From: Actinomycetes bacterium | GTDB lineage: Bacteria; Actinomycetota; Actinomycetes; Actinomycetales; Microbacteriaceae | Reading direction: 5' to 3' | DNA length: 19,052 nucleotides | Assembly (NCBI GenBank): GCA_023457615.1 | Contig: JAEWKY010000164.1 | Span: forward strand, 1-19,052 | Shown: piece after piece, positions 6,101 through 13,337 of the stretch | Layout: every line of letters starts with the position of its first letter | How positions within the stretch are numbered: position 1 is the stretch's first letter | Translations under genes and position numbers: made by a program | The notes under the pieces: generated by a model | What the model was told of the DNA's origin: nothing | Databases searched by the model: none | The model's input: only the letters and a program-made list of their open reading frames with translations

Positions 6101-8605
6101 ATGGCGGGCAAGGCCGAGCAGGTCGTGACGGTGGCGGGTCACCGGCTCAAGCTCACCAACCTCGAGAAGGTGCTCTACCCCGAGACGGGCACGACCAAGG
6201 CCGAGGTGCTCGACTACTACTCGCGCATCGCGGAGGTGCTCATCCCGCACGCCCGCAACCGCCCGGTGACGCGCAAGCGGTGGGTCGAGGGCGTCGGCAC
6301 CGCGGTGAAGCCCGGCACGGTGTTCTTCGAGAAGAACCTGCCCGCGTCGGCCCCGTCCTGGATCCCGCGCCGCGACATCCAGCACTCCGACCACGTCAAC
6401 ACCTATCCGCTCGTCAACGACCTCGCGACGCTCGCCTGGATGGCGCAGCAGGCGTCGCTCGAGCTGCACGTGCCGCAGTGGCGGTTCGGCAAGGGCGGCG
6501 CGCGGCAGAATCCCGACCGGCTCGTGCTCGACCTCGACCCCGGCGACGGCGCCGGGCTGCCGGAGTGCGTCGAGGTGGCGACCTACGTGCGCGAGATCCT
6601 CCAGGGCATGGGACTCGAGCCGCTGCCGGTGACGAGCGGCTCGAAGGGCATCCATCTCTACGCCGCCCTCGACGGGGCCTGGACCACGGAGCAGGTGTCG
6701 GAGGTCGCGCACGAGCTCGCGCGCCTGCTCGAGGCCGACCACCCCGATCTCGTCGTGAGCGACATGAAGAAGACGCTCCGGGCCGGCAAGGTGCTGCTCG
6801 ACTGGAGCCAGAACAACGGCAACAAGACGACGATCACGCCGTACTCGCTGCGCGGGCGGGACCGGCCGACGGTCGCGGCGCCCCGCACGTGGGACGAGCT
6901 GCTCGCCCCCGGCCTGCGGCACCTCGAGATGCACGAGGTGCTCGAGCGGGTCGCGCGCGACGGCGACCCGATGGCGGGGCTCTCGACCGAGGTGTGGCAC
7001 TCGGCGGAGACCGCCGAGAAGCTCGAGCTCTACCGCTCGATGCGCGACGGCGCGAAGACCCCCGAGCCGATGGGCGGCGAGGCGGCCGGCAGCGGCGTCC
7101 AGCCGACCGGCAACTCGTTCGTCATCCAGGAGCACCACGCGACGGCGCTGCACTACGACTTCCGGCTCGAACGCGACGGTGTGCTCGTCTCGTGGGCGGT
7201 GCCGAAGGGCGTGCCGACGCAGGCCGGCACGAACCACCTCGCGGTGCGCACCGAGGACCACCCGCTCGAGTACGGCCAGTTCGAGGGCGAGATCCCGAAG
7301 GGCGAGTACGGCGCCGGGAAGGTCACGATCTGGGACCGCGGGTCGTACGACCTCGAGAAGTGGCGCGACGACGAGGTGATCTTCACGATCCACGGCGAGA
7401 AGCACGGGTCGTCGCGGCTCGCGCTCATCCAGACCGACTCCGGCAAGGAGCCGGGCAAGAACTGGCTCCTGCACTACATGAAGGACCAGCAGAGCGTCGA
7501 CTGGGACGATCCCGAGAGCATCGCCGCGTCGAAGCGCCGCTCGGCGGAGAGCGGGTCGTGGAAGCGCGTCGGCGCGGAGCCGCGCCGGGGGTTGAAGCGC
7601 GGCAAGACCGTCGTGGGCGGGCGCGTGAACGCGACGGGCACCGTGCATCCGATGCTCGCGTCGCCCGCCGAGCCGGACGACATCCGGGGCGACGACTGGG
7701 TCTTCGAGCTGAAATGGGACGGCTACCGCGCGATCGCGACGGTGCGCGGCGGCGAGGTCTCCCTGCGATCGCGCAACGGACTCGACTTCACCCCGACCTA
7801 CCCCGAGCTGCAGGCCCTCGCGGCGGCCGTCGACGGCGACGCCGTGCTCGACGGCGAGATCGTCGCGCTCGACCCCGCGGGACGTCCGAGCTTCCAGCGG
7901 CTGCAGAGCCGCTCGGGGCTCACGAGCCCGCGCGACGTGGAGCGGGCGCGCACGGCGCAGGGCGTCGAGTACTTCGTGTTCGACGTGCTCGAGCTCGGCG
8001 GCGAGTCCCTCGTCGACAGGCCGTACACCGAGCGGCGCGCGGCCCTCCGGGCGGCGGTGCGCGACGACGGGGCGCGCGGAGGTGCCGGCGCTGTGCGGGT
8101 GCCCGAGGATGCCGGCCGCGACCTCGACGCGGCGCTCGCGCTGAGCACGCGGCTGGGCCTCGAAGGCGTCCTCGCGAAGCGCGCGTCGAGCGTCTACCGG
8201 CTCGGCAAGCGCTCCCGCGACTGGCTCAAGCTCAAGCACACCGCCGCGCAGGAGGTCGTCGTCGCCGGCTGGCGCCCCGGCACCGGGATGCGGGCGGCGA
8301 CGTTCGGATCGCTGCTGCTGGGAGTGCCGGAGGGCGACCGGCTGCGCTACGTCGGCCGCGTCGGCACCGGGTTCTCCGACGCCGACCTGGTCGAGACCCG
8401 GCGGAGGCTCGACCGGCTCGCCCGGCAGACCTCGCCGCTCATCGGGGTTCCCGGTCCGGATGCCCGCGAGGCGCACTGGGTGACCCCGAGCCTCGTCGGC
8501 GAGGTGGGGTACGCCGAGCGCACGTCCGACGGCCGCCTGCGCGCCCCGACCTGGCGCGGCTGGCGCCCCGACAAGAGCGCCGACGAGGTGCGCTGGGAGG
8601 ACTGA
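6101..8605 (+). CDS. ligD: ATP-dependent DNA ligase LigD (Pol-PE-ligase, NHEJ)
   Basis: This 834-residue NHEJ ligase carries all three activities in mycobacterial order. The polymerase/primase domain (~1-290) has LVLDLDPGDG around residue 144, SGSKGIHLY around 180 and LLDWSQNNGNKTT around 230. The phosphoesterase domain (~338-460) begins NSFVIQEHHATALHYDFRLE with its conserved His and Asp residues. The ATP-dependent ligase domain (~520-834) has the nucleotidyl Lys538 in ELKWDGYR, DGEIVALD, EYFVFDVLEL, LEGVLAKR and RDWLKLK, ending with the OB-fold. The domains look intact. Together with ku it repairs double-strand breaks without a template. A large open frame runs antisense across most of this gene but is a by-product of GC-rich codons. 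Confidence 0.97.
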   Translation: MAGKAEQVVTVAGHRLKLTNLEKVLYPETGTTKAEVLDYYSRIAEVLIPHARNRPVTRKRWVEGVGTAVKPGTVFFEKNLPASAPSWIPRRDIQHSDHVNTYPLVNDLATLAWMAQQASLELHVPQWRFGKGGARQNPDRLVLDLDPGDGAGLPECVEVATYVREILQGMGLEPLPVTSGSKGIHLYAALDGAWTTEQVSEVAHELARLLEADHPDLVVSDMKKTLRAGKVLLDWSQNNGNKTTITPYSLRGRDRPTVAAPRTWDELLAPGLRHLEMHEVLERVARDGDPMAGLSTEVWHSAETAEKLELYRSMRDGAKTPEPMGGEAAGSGVQPTGNSFVIQEHHATALHYDFRLERDGVLVSWAVPKGVPTQAGTNHLAVRTEDHPLEYGQFEGEIPKGEYGAGKVTIWDRGSYDLEKWRDDEVIFTIHGEKHGSSRLALIQTDSGKEPGKNWLLHYMKDQQSVDWDDPESIAASKRRSAESGSWKRVGAEPRRGLKRGKTVVGGRVNATGTVHPMLASPAEPDDIRGDDWVFELKWDGYRAIATVRGGEVSLRSRNGLDFTPTYPELQALAAAVDGDAVLDGEIVALDPAGRPSFQRLQSRSGLTSPRDVERARTAQGVEYFVFDVLELGGESLVDRPYTERRAALRAAVRDDGARGGAGAVRVPEDAGRDLDAALALSTRLGLEGVLAKRASSVYRLGKRSRDWLKLKHTAAQEVVVAGWRPGTGMRAATFGSLLLGVPEGDRLRYVGRVGTGFSDADLVETRRRLDRLARQTSPLIGVPGPDAREAHWVTPSLVGEVGYAERTSDGRLRAPTWRGWRPDKSADEVRWED

Positions 8606-8619
8606 CCCGCACGCCGCGC

Positions 8620-8635
8620 GTTGCAGCGGTGCAAC
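8620..8635. repeat. Palindrome upstream of the 8688 membrane-protein gene
   Basis: GTTGCA-GCGG-TGCAAC is a perfect inverted repeat with a 4-nt centre. It lies 15 bp after ligD and about 40 bp upstream of the TAGATT -10. It has the shape of an operator for a dimeric regulator, or a weak hairpin at the end of ligD. No T-run follows. Confidence 0.45.
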
Positions 8636-8675
8636 ACGCAACGGGCTCGGGGGCGACCGACCGACGGCGAGTGGA

Positions 8676-8687
8676 TAGATTCTCGCC
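8676..8687 (+). promoter_or_regulatory. -10 element of a leaderless promoter (membrane protein at 8688)
   Basis: TAGATT (8676-8681) followed by CTCGCC and ATG 8688. This is one of the best -10 matches in the window. Confidence 0.6.
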
Positions 8688-10235
8688 ATGACCCGCACGC
8701 TCCCGCGCCTCGCCGCCGCGCTGCTCGCCGCCGTCACGCTCGTGCTCGGCGCTCCCGTCGCCGCGCTGGCGGCCCCGCGGGCGATCGATCCCGCGTGCGC
8801 CGACTTCGCCCTCGGCGGGTTCGTCCAGGTGGGCGACCCCGCGGACCTCGGTTCCGACCTGCCGCCCGGGGTCACCGTCGACGACATGTCGTGCGTGCTC
8901 GACTTCACCGCCTCCGGCGAGGACATCCGCATCTACGCGTATCTCGTCGACCCGTTCTCGGTGTTCCTCACCAAGGCCACCTACTTCGCCGCGAACGGCT
9001 GGTTCATGAGCGAGGCGCTCGAGGACGGCACCGAGGAGCCGACGACCCTCGACGCGCTGATCGGCCGCTCCGGCGAGGACGAGATCAACCTCGTGTTCCG
9101 GCGCGGGGCAGGCGACGGCGCCGGACTGTACTACGCGACCGACGCGACGGCGGCGACCTTCGGCGTCGGCACCTACCTCGCCGTCTTCACCGACGACACC
9201 GGCGGGACCGGGATCGACGACCCGTCGACCATCTCCGACCTGCGCACGATCGCGGACGCGGTGCCGACCCCGGCGCAGACCGGAGTGCTCGTCATCTCGT
9301 CGGCGCTCCTCACCGTCCTGCTCGCCGTGCCCGCCTTCCTGCTGTCCCGCGTGCTCGGCGCCCGCTACGGCCAGTGGTTCGGCTGGCTCGACCGCGGGCG
9401 CCTCGGGAGACTCCGCGCGGGCCTCGCGAGGCCGTCCTCGTCGCGGCGCCGATGGCTCGTGCTGGGCGTCGGGATGCTGCTCGCCTCGCTCATCGCCGCG
9501 TTCATCGACCCCGACTTCGGGTTCAACGGCCTCTCGGTGCGGCTCTACCTCACGCTGCTCGCGACGTTCGTGCTGTTCAACGTCGGAGCCTGGCTCGCGG
9601 TGCGGGCCGTGCTGCGCCGCGTGCAGCCCGACGCGAGCCCGGCCCTCACGTTCCATCCGGCCTCCCTGCTCGTCGTCGCGATCGCCGTGCTGCTCTCGCG
9701 GCTGCTCTCCTTCGACCCCGGCATCGTGTTCGGACTCGTCGCCGGCACGACGTTCGCGGTGACCCTCGCGCTCTCCCGCGAGGCGATCGTGATCCTCACC
9801 GGCACCGCGTACGCGGCGGCCGTCGGCCTCGTCGCGTGGGTCGGCTACAGCATCCTCAGCTGGCTGAACCCGCTCGACGCGGCGGCCGTCGCCGTGACCG
9901 AGTTCCTCGGCGGGCTCACCCTCGAGGGCGTCTCGACGCTGCCGATCGCGCTCATCCCGCTCGCGACGCTCGACGGGGGCGTGCTGTTCCGCTGGCGGCG
10001 CGCGGTGTGGGCGGTGGTCTACGCCCTCGGGCTCGCCCTGTTCATGCTCGTGCTGTTCAACCTGCCGGGCGGCACGACCGAGGTGGATGCCGCGTTCTGG
10101 CGCTGGCTGATCGTCTTCGCGGTGTTCGCGGTGCTCGCGACCGCCGTGTGGCTCGTCGACACCCTCGTGCGGCGCCGGGCGGTGGATCAGAGCCCGCGCG
10201 ACACGACGAACACGACGGCCGAGACGAGCGCGTAG
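8688..10235 (+). CDS. Uncharacterised multi-pass membrane protein with secreted N-terminal domain
   Basis: This 515-residue protein starts with a clear Sec signal peptide (cleavage predicted near ALA-AP, residue 29). A ~165-residue extracytoplasmic domain follows, containing just two cysteines (Cys37 and Cys69) that could form a disulfide. About nine membrane helices come next (starting near residues 199, 255, 281, 324, 345, 366, 411, 440 and 469). Visible motifs are FGFNGLSVRLYL, TFHPASLLVVAIAVLLSRL, FDPGIVFGLVAG and IALIPLATLDGG with Asp429. It resembles the actinobacterial proteins called FGLLP-motif membrane proteins, but the match is from memory and partial. LDGG recalls the third helix of site-2 proteases, but no HExxH is present, so I do not call it a protease. 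Leaderless start; its end overlaps the convergent gene by 49 bp. Function unknown. Confidence 0.75.
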   Translation: MTRTLPRLAAALLAAVTLVLGAPVAALAAPRAIDPACADFALGGFVQVGDPADLGSDLPPGVTVDDMSCVLDFTASGEDIRIYAYLVDPFSVFLTKATYFAANGWFMSEALEDGTEEPTTLDALIGRSGEDEINLVFRRGAGDGAGLYYATDATAATFGVGTYLAVFTDDTGGTGIDDPSTISDLRTIADAVPTPAQTGVLVISSALLTVLLAVPAFLLSRVLGARYGQWFGWLDRGRLGRLRAGLARPSSSRRRWLVLGVGMLLASLIAAFIDPDFGFNGLSVRLYLTLLATFVLFNVGAWLAVRAVLRRVQPDASPALTFHPASLLVVAIAVLLSRLLSFDPGIVFGLVAGTTFAVTLALSREAIVILTGTAYAAAVGLVAWVGYSILSWLNPLDAAAVAVTEFLGGLTLEGVSTLPIALIPLATLDGGVLFRWRRAVWAVVYALGLALFMLVLFNLPGGTTEVDAAFWRWLIVFAVFAVLATAVWLVDTLVRRRAVDQSPRDTTNTTAETSA

Positions 10236-10726
10236 GCCAGGAGCGAGAAGCCCATCAGCGGCCCGACGAGCCGGCTCGTGCGGTATTCGGCGCGGCTCAG
10301 CGTCGGCCGCACCGCGCCGAGGGCGATCGCCTGGGCCACCCCGAGCGCCCCGACGGTGGGATCCTCGAGCAGCAGTCCGAGCGGGACGAAGTGCAGCGCG
10401 ACGACGGCGGCGACCCACCACGCCATCCAGCGACCCTGCTTCCGGCGAGCCAGCACGAGGGCGCCGACGAGGGCGACGAGCACCTCGGCGCCGACGAGCA
10501 CGCCCATCCAGGCGTAGCGGCCCTCGAGCGCGGTCGCCGCGAACCAGTTGCGCTGCGTGACGATGCCGAAGAACACCGAGAGCGCGAGCCCGACCGCGCT
10601 GCCGATCCCGAGGATCGGCCGCAGGCCCCGGCGCGGGTCCTCCTGCGACCAGCCGAGCCAGACGAACGTCATGAGCCCGAACCAGGCGATCGTGAAGGCG
10701 TGGTCGCGGAGGTACTCGGTGAGCAT
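10187..10726 (-). CDS. Hypothetical membrane protein (179 aa)
   Basis: This protein has about five or six membrane helices, with stretches such as FTIAWFGLMTFVWLGW, ILGIGSAVGLALSVFFGIV, WMGVLVGAEVLVALVGALVLA, WWVAAVVALHFVPLGLLL and LMGFSLLAYALVSAVVFVV. Charged loops include SQEDPRRGLRP and RPTLSRAEYRTSR. I do not recognise the family and see no catalytic motif. The ATG at 10726 follows TAGCGT by six bases, so it is probably transcribed leaderless from its own promoter. Its last 16 codons and stop lie opposite the 3' end of the 8688 membrane-protein gene, a 49-bp tail-to-tail overlap. A DUF-type membrane family or small transporter component are both possible. Confidence 0.75.
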   Translation of the reverse strand: MLTEYLRDHAFTIAWFGLMTFVWLGWSQEDPRRGLRPILGIGSAVGLALSVFFGIVTQRNWFAATALEGRYAWMGVLVGAEVLVALVGALVLARRKQGRWMAWWVAAVVALHFVPLGLLLEDPTVGALGVAQAIALGAVRPTLSRAEYRTSRLVGPLMGFSLLAYALVSAVVFVVSRGL

Positions 10727-10732
10727 CCCTCG

Positions 10733-10738
10733 ACGCTA
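10733..10738 (-). promoter_or_regulatory. -10 element of the 10726 membrane-protein gene
   Basis: On the minus strand TAGCGT is followed by CGAGGG and the ATG at 10726, the standard spacing in this window. Confidence 0.55.
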
Positions 10739-10779
10739 CCGGGTGCGCCTCCGCGTCGGTCGCGGCGTCGGCGTCGGCA

Positions 10780-11616
10780 TCAGTAGAGGAAGAAGATCGG
10801 CGCCCACTCGGGATTGCGGGCGTGCACGATCGCGAGGAAGACGAGCGCGTCGAACAGCAGGTGCACCGCGAGCACGTAGCCGAGCGACCGCGTCTTCGCG
10901 AACAGATAGCCCTGAAGCAGGGCGAACGGGATCGTCAGCAGGGGGCCCCACGCGCGGTAGCCGAGCTCCCAGAGGAACGACACGAAGATGACCGCCGTCA
11001 GCACGTTGGCCGTCCAGAACGGGAAGTGCCGCCGCAGCAGCACGAGCACCGTGCAGATGAAGAACAGCTCGTCCCACGTGCCCACCGCGTTGACGCCGAC
11101 GAAGAACCGCGCGACCTCTCCCCCGTCGACGAGCGGGGGCCAGTTGAGGTAGGCGCCCGAGCGGATGAAGTAGAACGGCAGGATCAGGTAGCCCAGCAGC
11201 GGCACCGCGACGAGATAGCCGATCTCGAGCCGGGTCAGCCTCCCGTCGCCCCGCCACGGGAACCCGATGACGCGCCGCCGGTAGACGAGCCTGTCGATCG
11301 CGAACGGCAGGGCCACGGCGAGCGCGAGCACGAGACCGATGCGGACGAAGCTCGCCCACGCGACGTCGGCCTCGACGCTCGTCGTCGCGACGACGCCGAT
11401 GCCGACGCCGATGAGCACGAGGTCCTGGCCGAGCTCGCGGTCGAGCAGCATCGCCGCGACGAGCGACGCGGCGAGCAGCGGAACGCCGACGACGTGCTGG
11501 ATCGGGGTCTCGTGCAGCCCGAAGAGCACGAACGCCGAGAGCGCGACGCCGATCGCGGGCGCGAGCTTCCACGCCGAGCCGGCGTGCGGCGGGGCCTCCG
11601 ACCGCGCGGGACTCAC
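10780..11616 (-). CDS. CPBP-like intramembrane protease family protein, active-site residues altered
   Basis: This 278-residue membrane protein with about eight helices resembles the CPBP (CAAX/bacteriocin-processing) intramembrane protease family. The landmarks are GTWDELFFICTVLVLLRRHFP, VIFVSFLWELGYRAWG, PFALLQGYLFAKTRSLGYV and VHLLFDALVFL. Canonical members have EExxxR, FxxxH and a final His. Here the first motif reads Asp182-Glu183 without the Arg, the second has Glu where His is expected (FLWE), and only His252 of the third is clear. Proteolytic activity is therefore doubtful. The start is a GTG overlapping the aspA stop (GTGA), so translation is coupled to aspartase. The family call is moderate; a plain transport or scaffold role is possible. 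Confidence 0.6.
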   Translation of the reverse strand: MSPARSEAPPHAGSAWKLAPAIGVALSAFVLFGLHETPIQHVVGVPLLAASLVAAMLLDRELGQDLVLIGVGIGVVATTSVEADVAWASFVRIGLVLALAVALPFAIDRLVYRRRVIGFPWRGDGRLTRLEIGYLVAVPLLGYLILPFYFIRSGAYLNWPPLVDGGEVARFFVGVNAVGTWDELFFICTVLVLLRRHFPFWTANVLTAVIFVSFLWELGYRAWGPLLTIPFALLQGYLFAKTRSLGYVLAVHLLFDALVFLAIVHARNPEWAPIFFLY

Positions 11617-13100
11617 GCGGTGGGGACGGACGTCGGCACGGTGATGGCGCCCGTGGGCGGCACGATGCCGGAGAGCCGCTCGGGCGAGAGCACGCGACGC
11701 ACCTCCTCGGGCGTCATGAGCCCCTGCTCGAGCACGAGCTCGGCGATCGACGCGTGCGTCGTGAGGGCCGTGTGCGCGAGGGTCGCCGCGGCCGCGTAGC
11801 CGATGTACGGCGTGAGCGCCGTCACGACGCCGACGCTCGTGCCGACCTGCGCCTCGAGCCGCTCGATGTTGGGCTCGATGCCGTCGATGCAGTTGATCCG
11901 CAGCGTCTTGCACGCGTTCGTCATCCAGCTGAGCGACTGCAGGATGCTGTGCGCGATCACGGGCTCGAAGGCGTTGAGCTGCAGCTGGCCGCCCTCCGCG
12001 GCCGCGGTGACCGTGGCATCCGCGCCGATCACGCTGAACGCGACCTGGTTGACGACCTCGGGGATCACCGGATTGACCTTGCCGGGCATGATCGACGACC
12101 CGGCCTGACGGGCCGGCAGGAAGATCTCGCCGAGGCCCGCCTGCGGACCCGACGACAGCAGCCGCAGGTCGTTGCAGATCTTCGACAGCTTGACCGCGGC
12201 GCGCTTGAGCGTGCCCGAGACCGTCATGAAGATGCCCGCATCGGAGGTCGCCTCGATGAGGTCGGGCGCGGTCTCCTGCGGGATGCCGGTGACCTCCTCG
12301 AGATGCTTGCGCACGGCCTCCGCGTAGCGCGGATCGGCCGTGATGCCCGTGCCGATCGCGGTCGCGCCCATGTTGATCTCGTTGAGCCACGGGATCACCT
12401 CGGAGAGGCGGTCGTGGTCTTCCGTCAGAGTGTGCGCGAAGCCCGTGAACTCCTGGCCGAGCGTCATCGGCACGGCATCCTGCAGCTGCGTGCGACCGAC
12501 CTTGAGGATGTGGGCGAACTCCCGCCCCTTCGCGGCGAACGACTCGGTGAGCCGCACGTGCTCCTCGAGCAGACGCTGGATGCCGAACACCATCGCCAAC
12601 TTGATCGCCGTCGGATAGACGTCGTTGGTCGACTGCGACCGGTTGACGTCGTCGATCGGGTGCAGGTGCTCGTAGGCGCCGAGCGGCTTGCCCATCATCT
12701 CGAGGCCGATGTTGGCGATGACCTCGTTGGTGTTCATGTTGGTGCTCGTGCCGGCACCGCCCTGGATCGCGCCCACCACGAACTGGTCGTGGAACTCCCC
12801 CGCGACGATGCGCTCGCACACGGCGTCGATGAGGTCGGCCTTCTCGGCGCTCAGCACGCCGATCTGCTTGTTGGCGCGGGCGGAGGCCTGCTTCACCCGC
12901 GCGAGCGCCCGGAGGAGGTCGGGGTAGTTGGAGATCGCGCGCCGCGAGATCGGGAAGTTGATGAGAGCACGGCCGGTGTGGATGCCCCAATAGACGTCGG
13001 CCGGGATCTCCATCGATCCCAGCGAGTCCTTCTCTGTTCGAGTCGGACCCTCGCCCTTGAGGATGCTCGTGGCCTGCTCGGGTCCGGTGGTTCCCTGCAT
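11613..13100 (-). CDS. aspA: Aspartate ammonia-lyase (aspartase)
   Basis: This 495-residue enzyme of the aspartase/fumarase superfamily catalyses reversible L-aspartate to fumarate plus ammonia. The N-terminus has RTEKDSLGSMEIPADVYWG (from residue 21), as in aspartases. Substrate-binding segments are GTSTNMN (117-123) and STNDVYPTA (157-165). The mobile catalytic loop is GSSIMPGKVNPVIPE (334-348), where NPVIPE points to aspartase and away from fumarase C (NPTQCE). A roughly 18-residue extension precedes the usual start, but no in-frame start codon allows a shorter protein before residue 30. The ATG at 13100 follows TAGGCT by seven bases, so it is leaderless. The CPBP-like gene is coupled to its 3' end. 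Confidence 0.93.
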   Translation of the reverse strand: MQGTTGPEQATSILKGEGPTRTEKDSLGSMEIPADVYWGIHTGRALINFPISRRAISNYPDLLRALARVKQASARANKQIGVLSAEKADLIDAVCERIVAGEFHDQFVVGAIQGGAGTSTNMNTNEVIANIGLEMMGKPLGAYEHLHPIDDVNRSQSTNDVYPTAIKLAMVFGIQRLLEEHVRLTESFAAKGREFAHILKVGRTQLQDAVPMTLGQEFTGFAHTLTEDHDRLSEVIPWLNEINMGATAIGTGITADPRYAEAVRKHLEEVTGIPQETAPDLIEATSDAGIFMTVSGTLKRAAVKLSKICNDLRLLSSGPQAGLGEIFLPARQAGSSIMPGKVNPVIPEVVNQVAFSVIGADATVTAAAEGGQLQLNAFEPVIAHSILQSLSWMTNACKTLRINCIDGIEPNIERLEAQVGTSVGVVTALTPYIGYAAAATLAHTALTTHASIAELVLEQGLMTPEEVRRVLSPERLSGIVPPTGAITVPTSVPTA

Positions 13101-13107
13101 GGGTTCG

Positions 13108-13113
13108 AGCCTA
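13108..13113 (-). promoter_or_regulatory. -10 element of the aspA leaderless promoter
   Basis: On the minus strand TAGGCT is followed by CGAACCC and the ATG at 13100. The gap is seven bases, one more than at the other genes. Confidence 0.5.
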
Positions 13114-13133
13114 GGCGGGCCCGGCGTCCCGCG

Positions 13134-13337
13134 TCAGTGGAAGATCGGCACGATGAGGTAAATCCCGAGGAGGACGATCATCCCGCAGACGACGTAGAGC
13201 GCGACCGACACCGGCCGCCGCCACGGCGCCTCGCCGTCGCCGAGACGCAGCGCGAGGGAGAACAGGATGACGACGCCGCAGGCCGCGACGAGCGACGCGA
13301 CGACGACCGTCACGAAGGCGAGCCAGTTGATCGTCAT
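13134..13337 (-). CDS. Small two-helix membrane protein coupled to the phosphate transporter
   Basis: This encodes 67 residues, MTINWLAFVTVVVASLVAAC at the start and YVVCGMIVLLGIYLIVPIFH at the end. It has two membrane helices (~5-31 and ~43-64) joined by a charged loop (RLGDGEAPWRRP). The ATG overlaps the TGA of the PiT transporter gene as ATGA, so translation is coupled. Small proteins of this shape commonly follow PiT genes in Microbacteriaceae in my recollection, and it may be an accessory subunit; no function is established. It ends 33 bp before the aspA start codon. Confidence 0.75.
   Translation of the reverse strand: MTINWLAFVTVVVASLVAACGVVILFSLALRLGDGEAPWRRPVSVALYVVCGMIVLLGIYLIVPIFH

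Noticed and set aside
5162..8932. A very long minus-strand open frame running antisense to ligD and in frame with ku
   Set aside because: It is continuous with ku only because GC-rich DNA lacks stops. The antisense part is Arg/Ala/Val/Glu-rich with no domain, while ligD is intact on the other strand and ku begins at its own conserved ATG (6037).
8688..10235. Site-2 protease (M50) assignment from the LDGG motif
   Set aside because: No HExxH helix is found anywhere in the protein, so the zinc site cannot form.
10755..10779. GTCGGC-type simple repeat between the 10726 gene and the CPBP-like gene
   Set aside because: It is only about three imperfect units and is typical background in GC-rich DNA.
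11613..13100. Class II fumarase instead of aspartase
   Set aside because: The catalytic loop reads NPVIPE, characteristic of aspartase, not NPTQCE of fumarase C.
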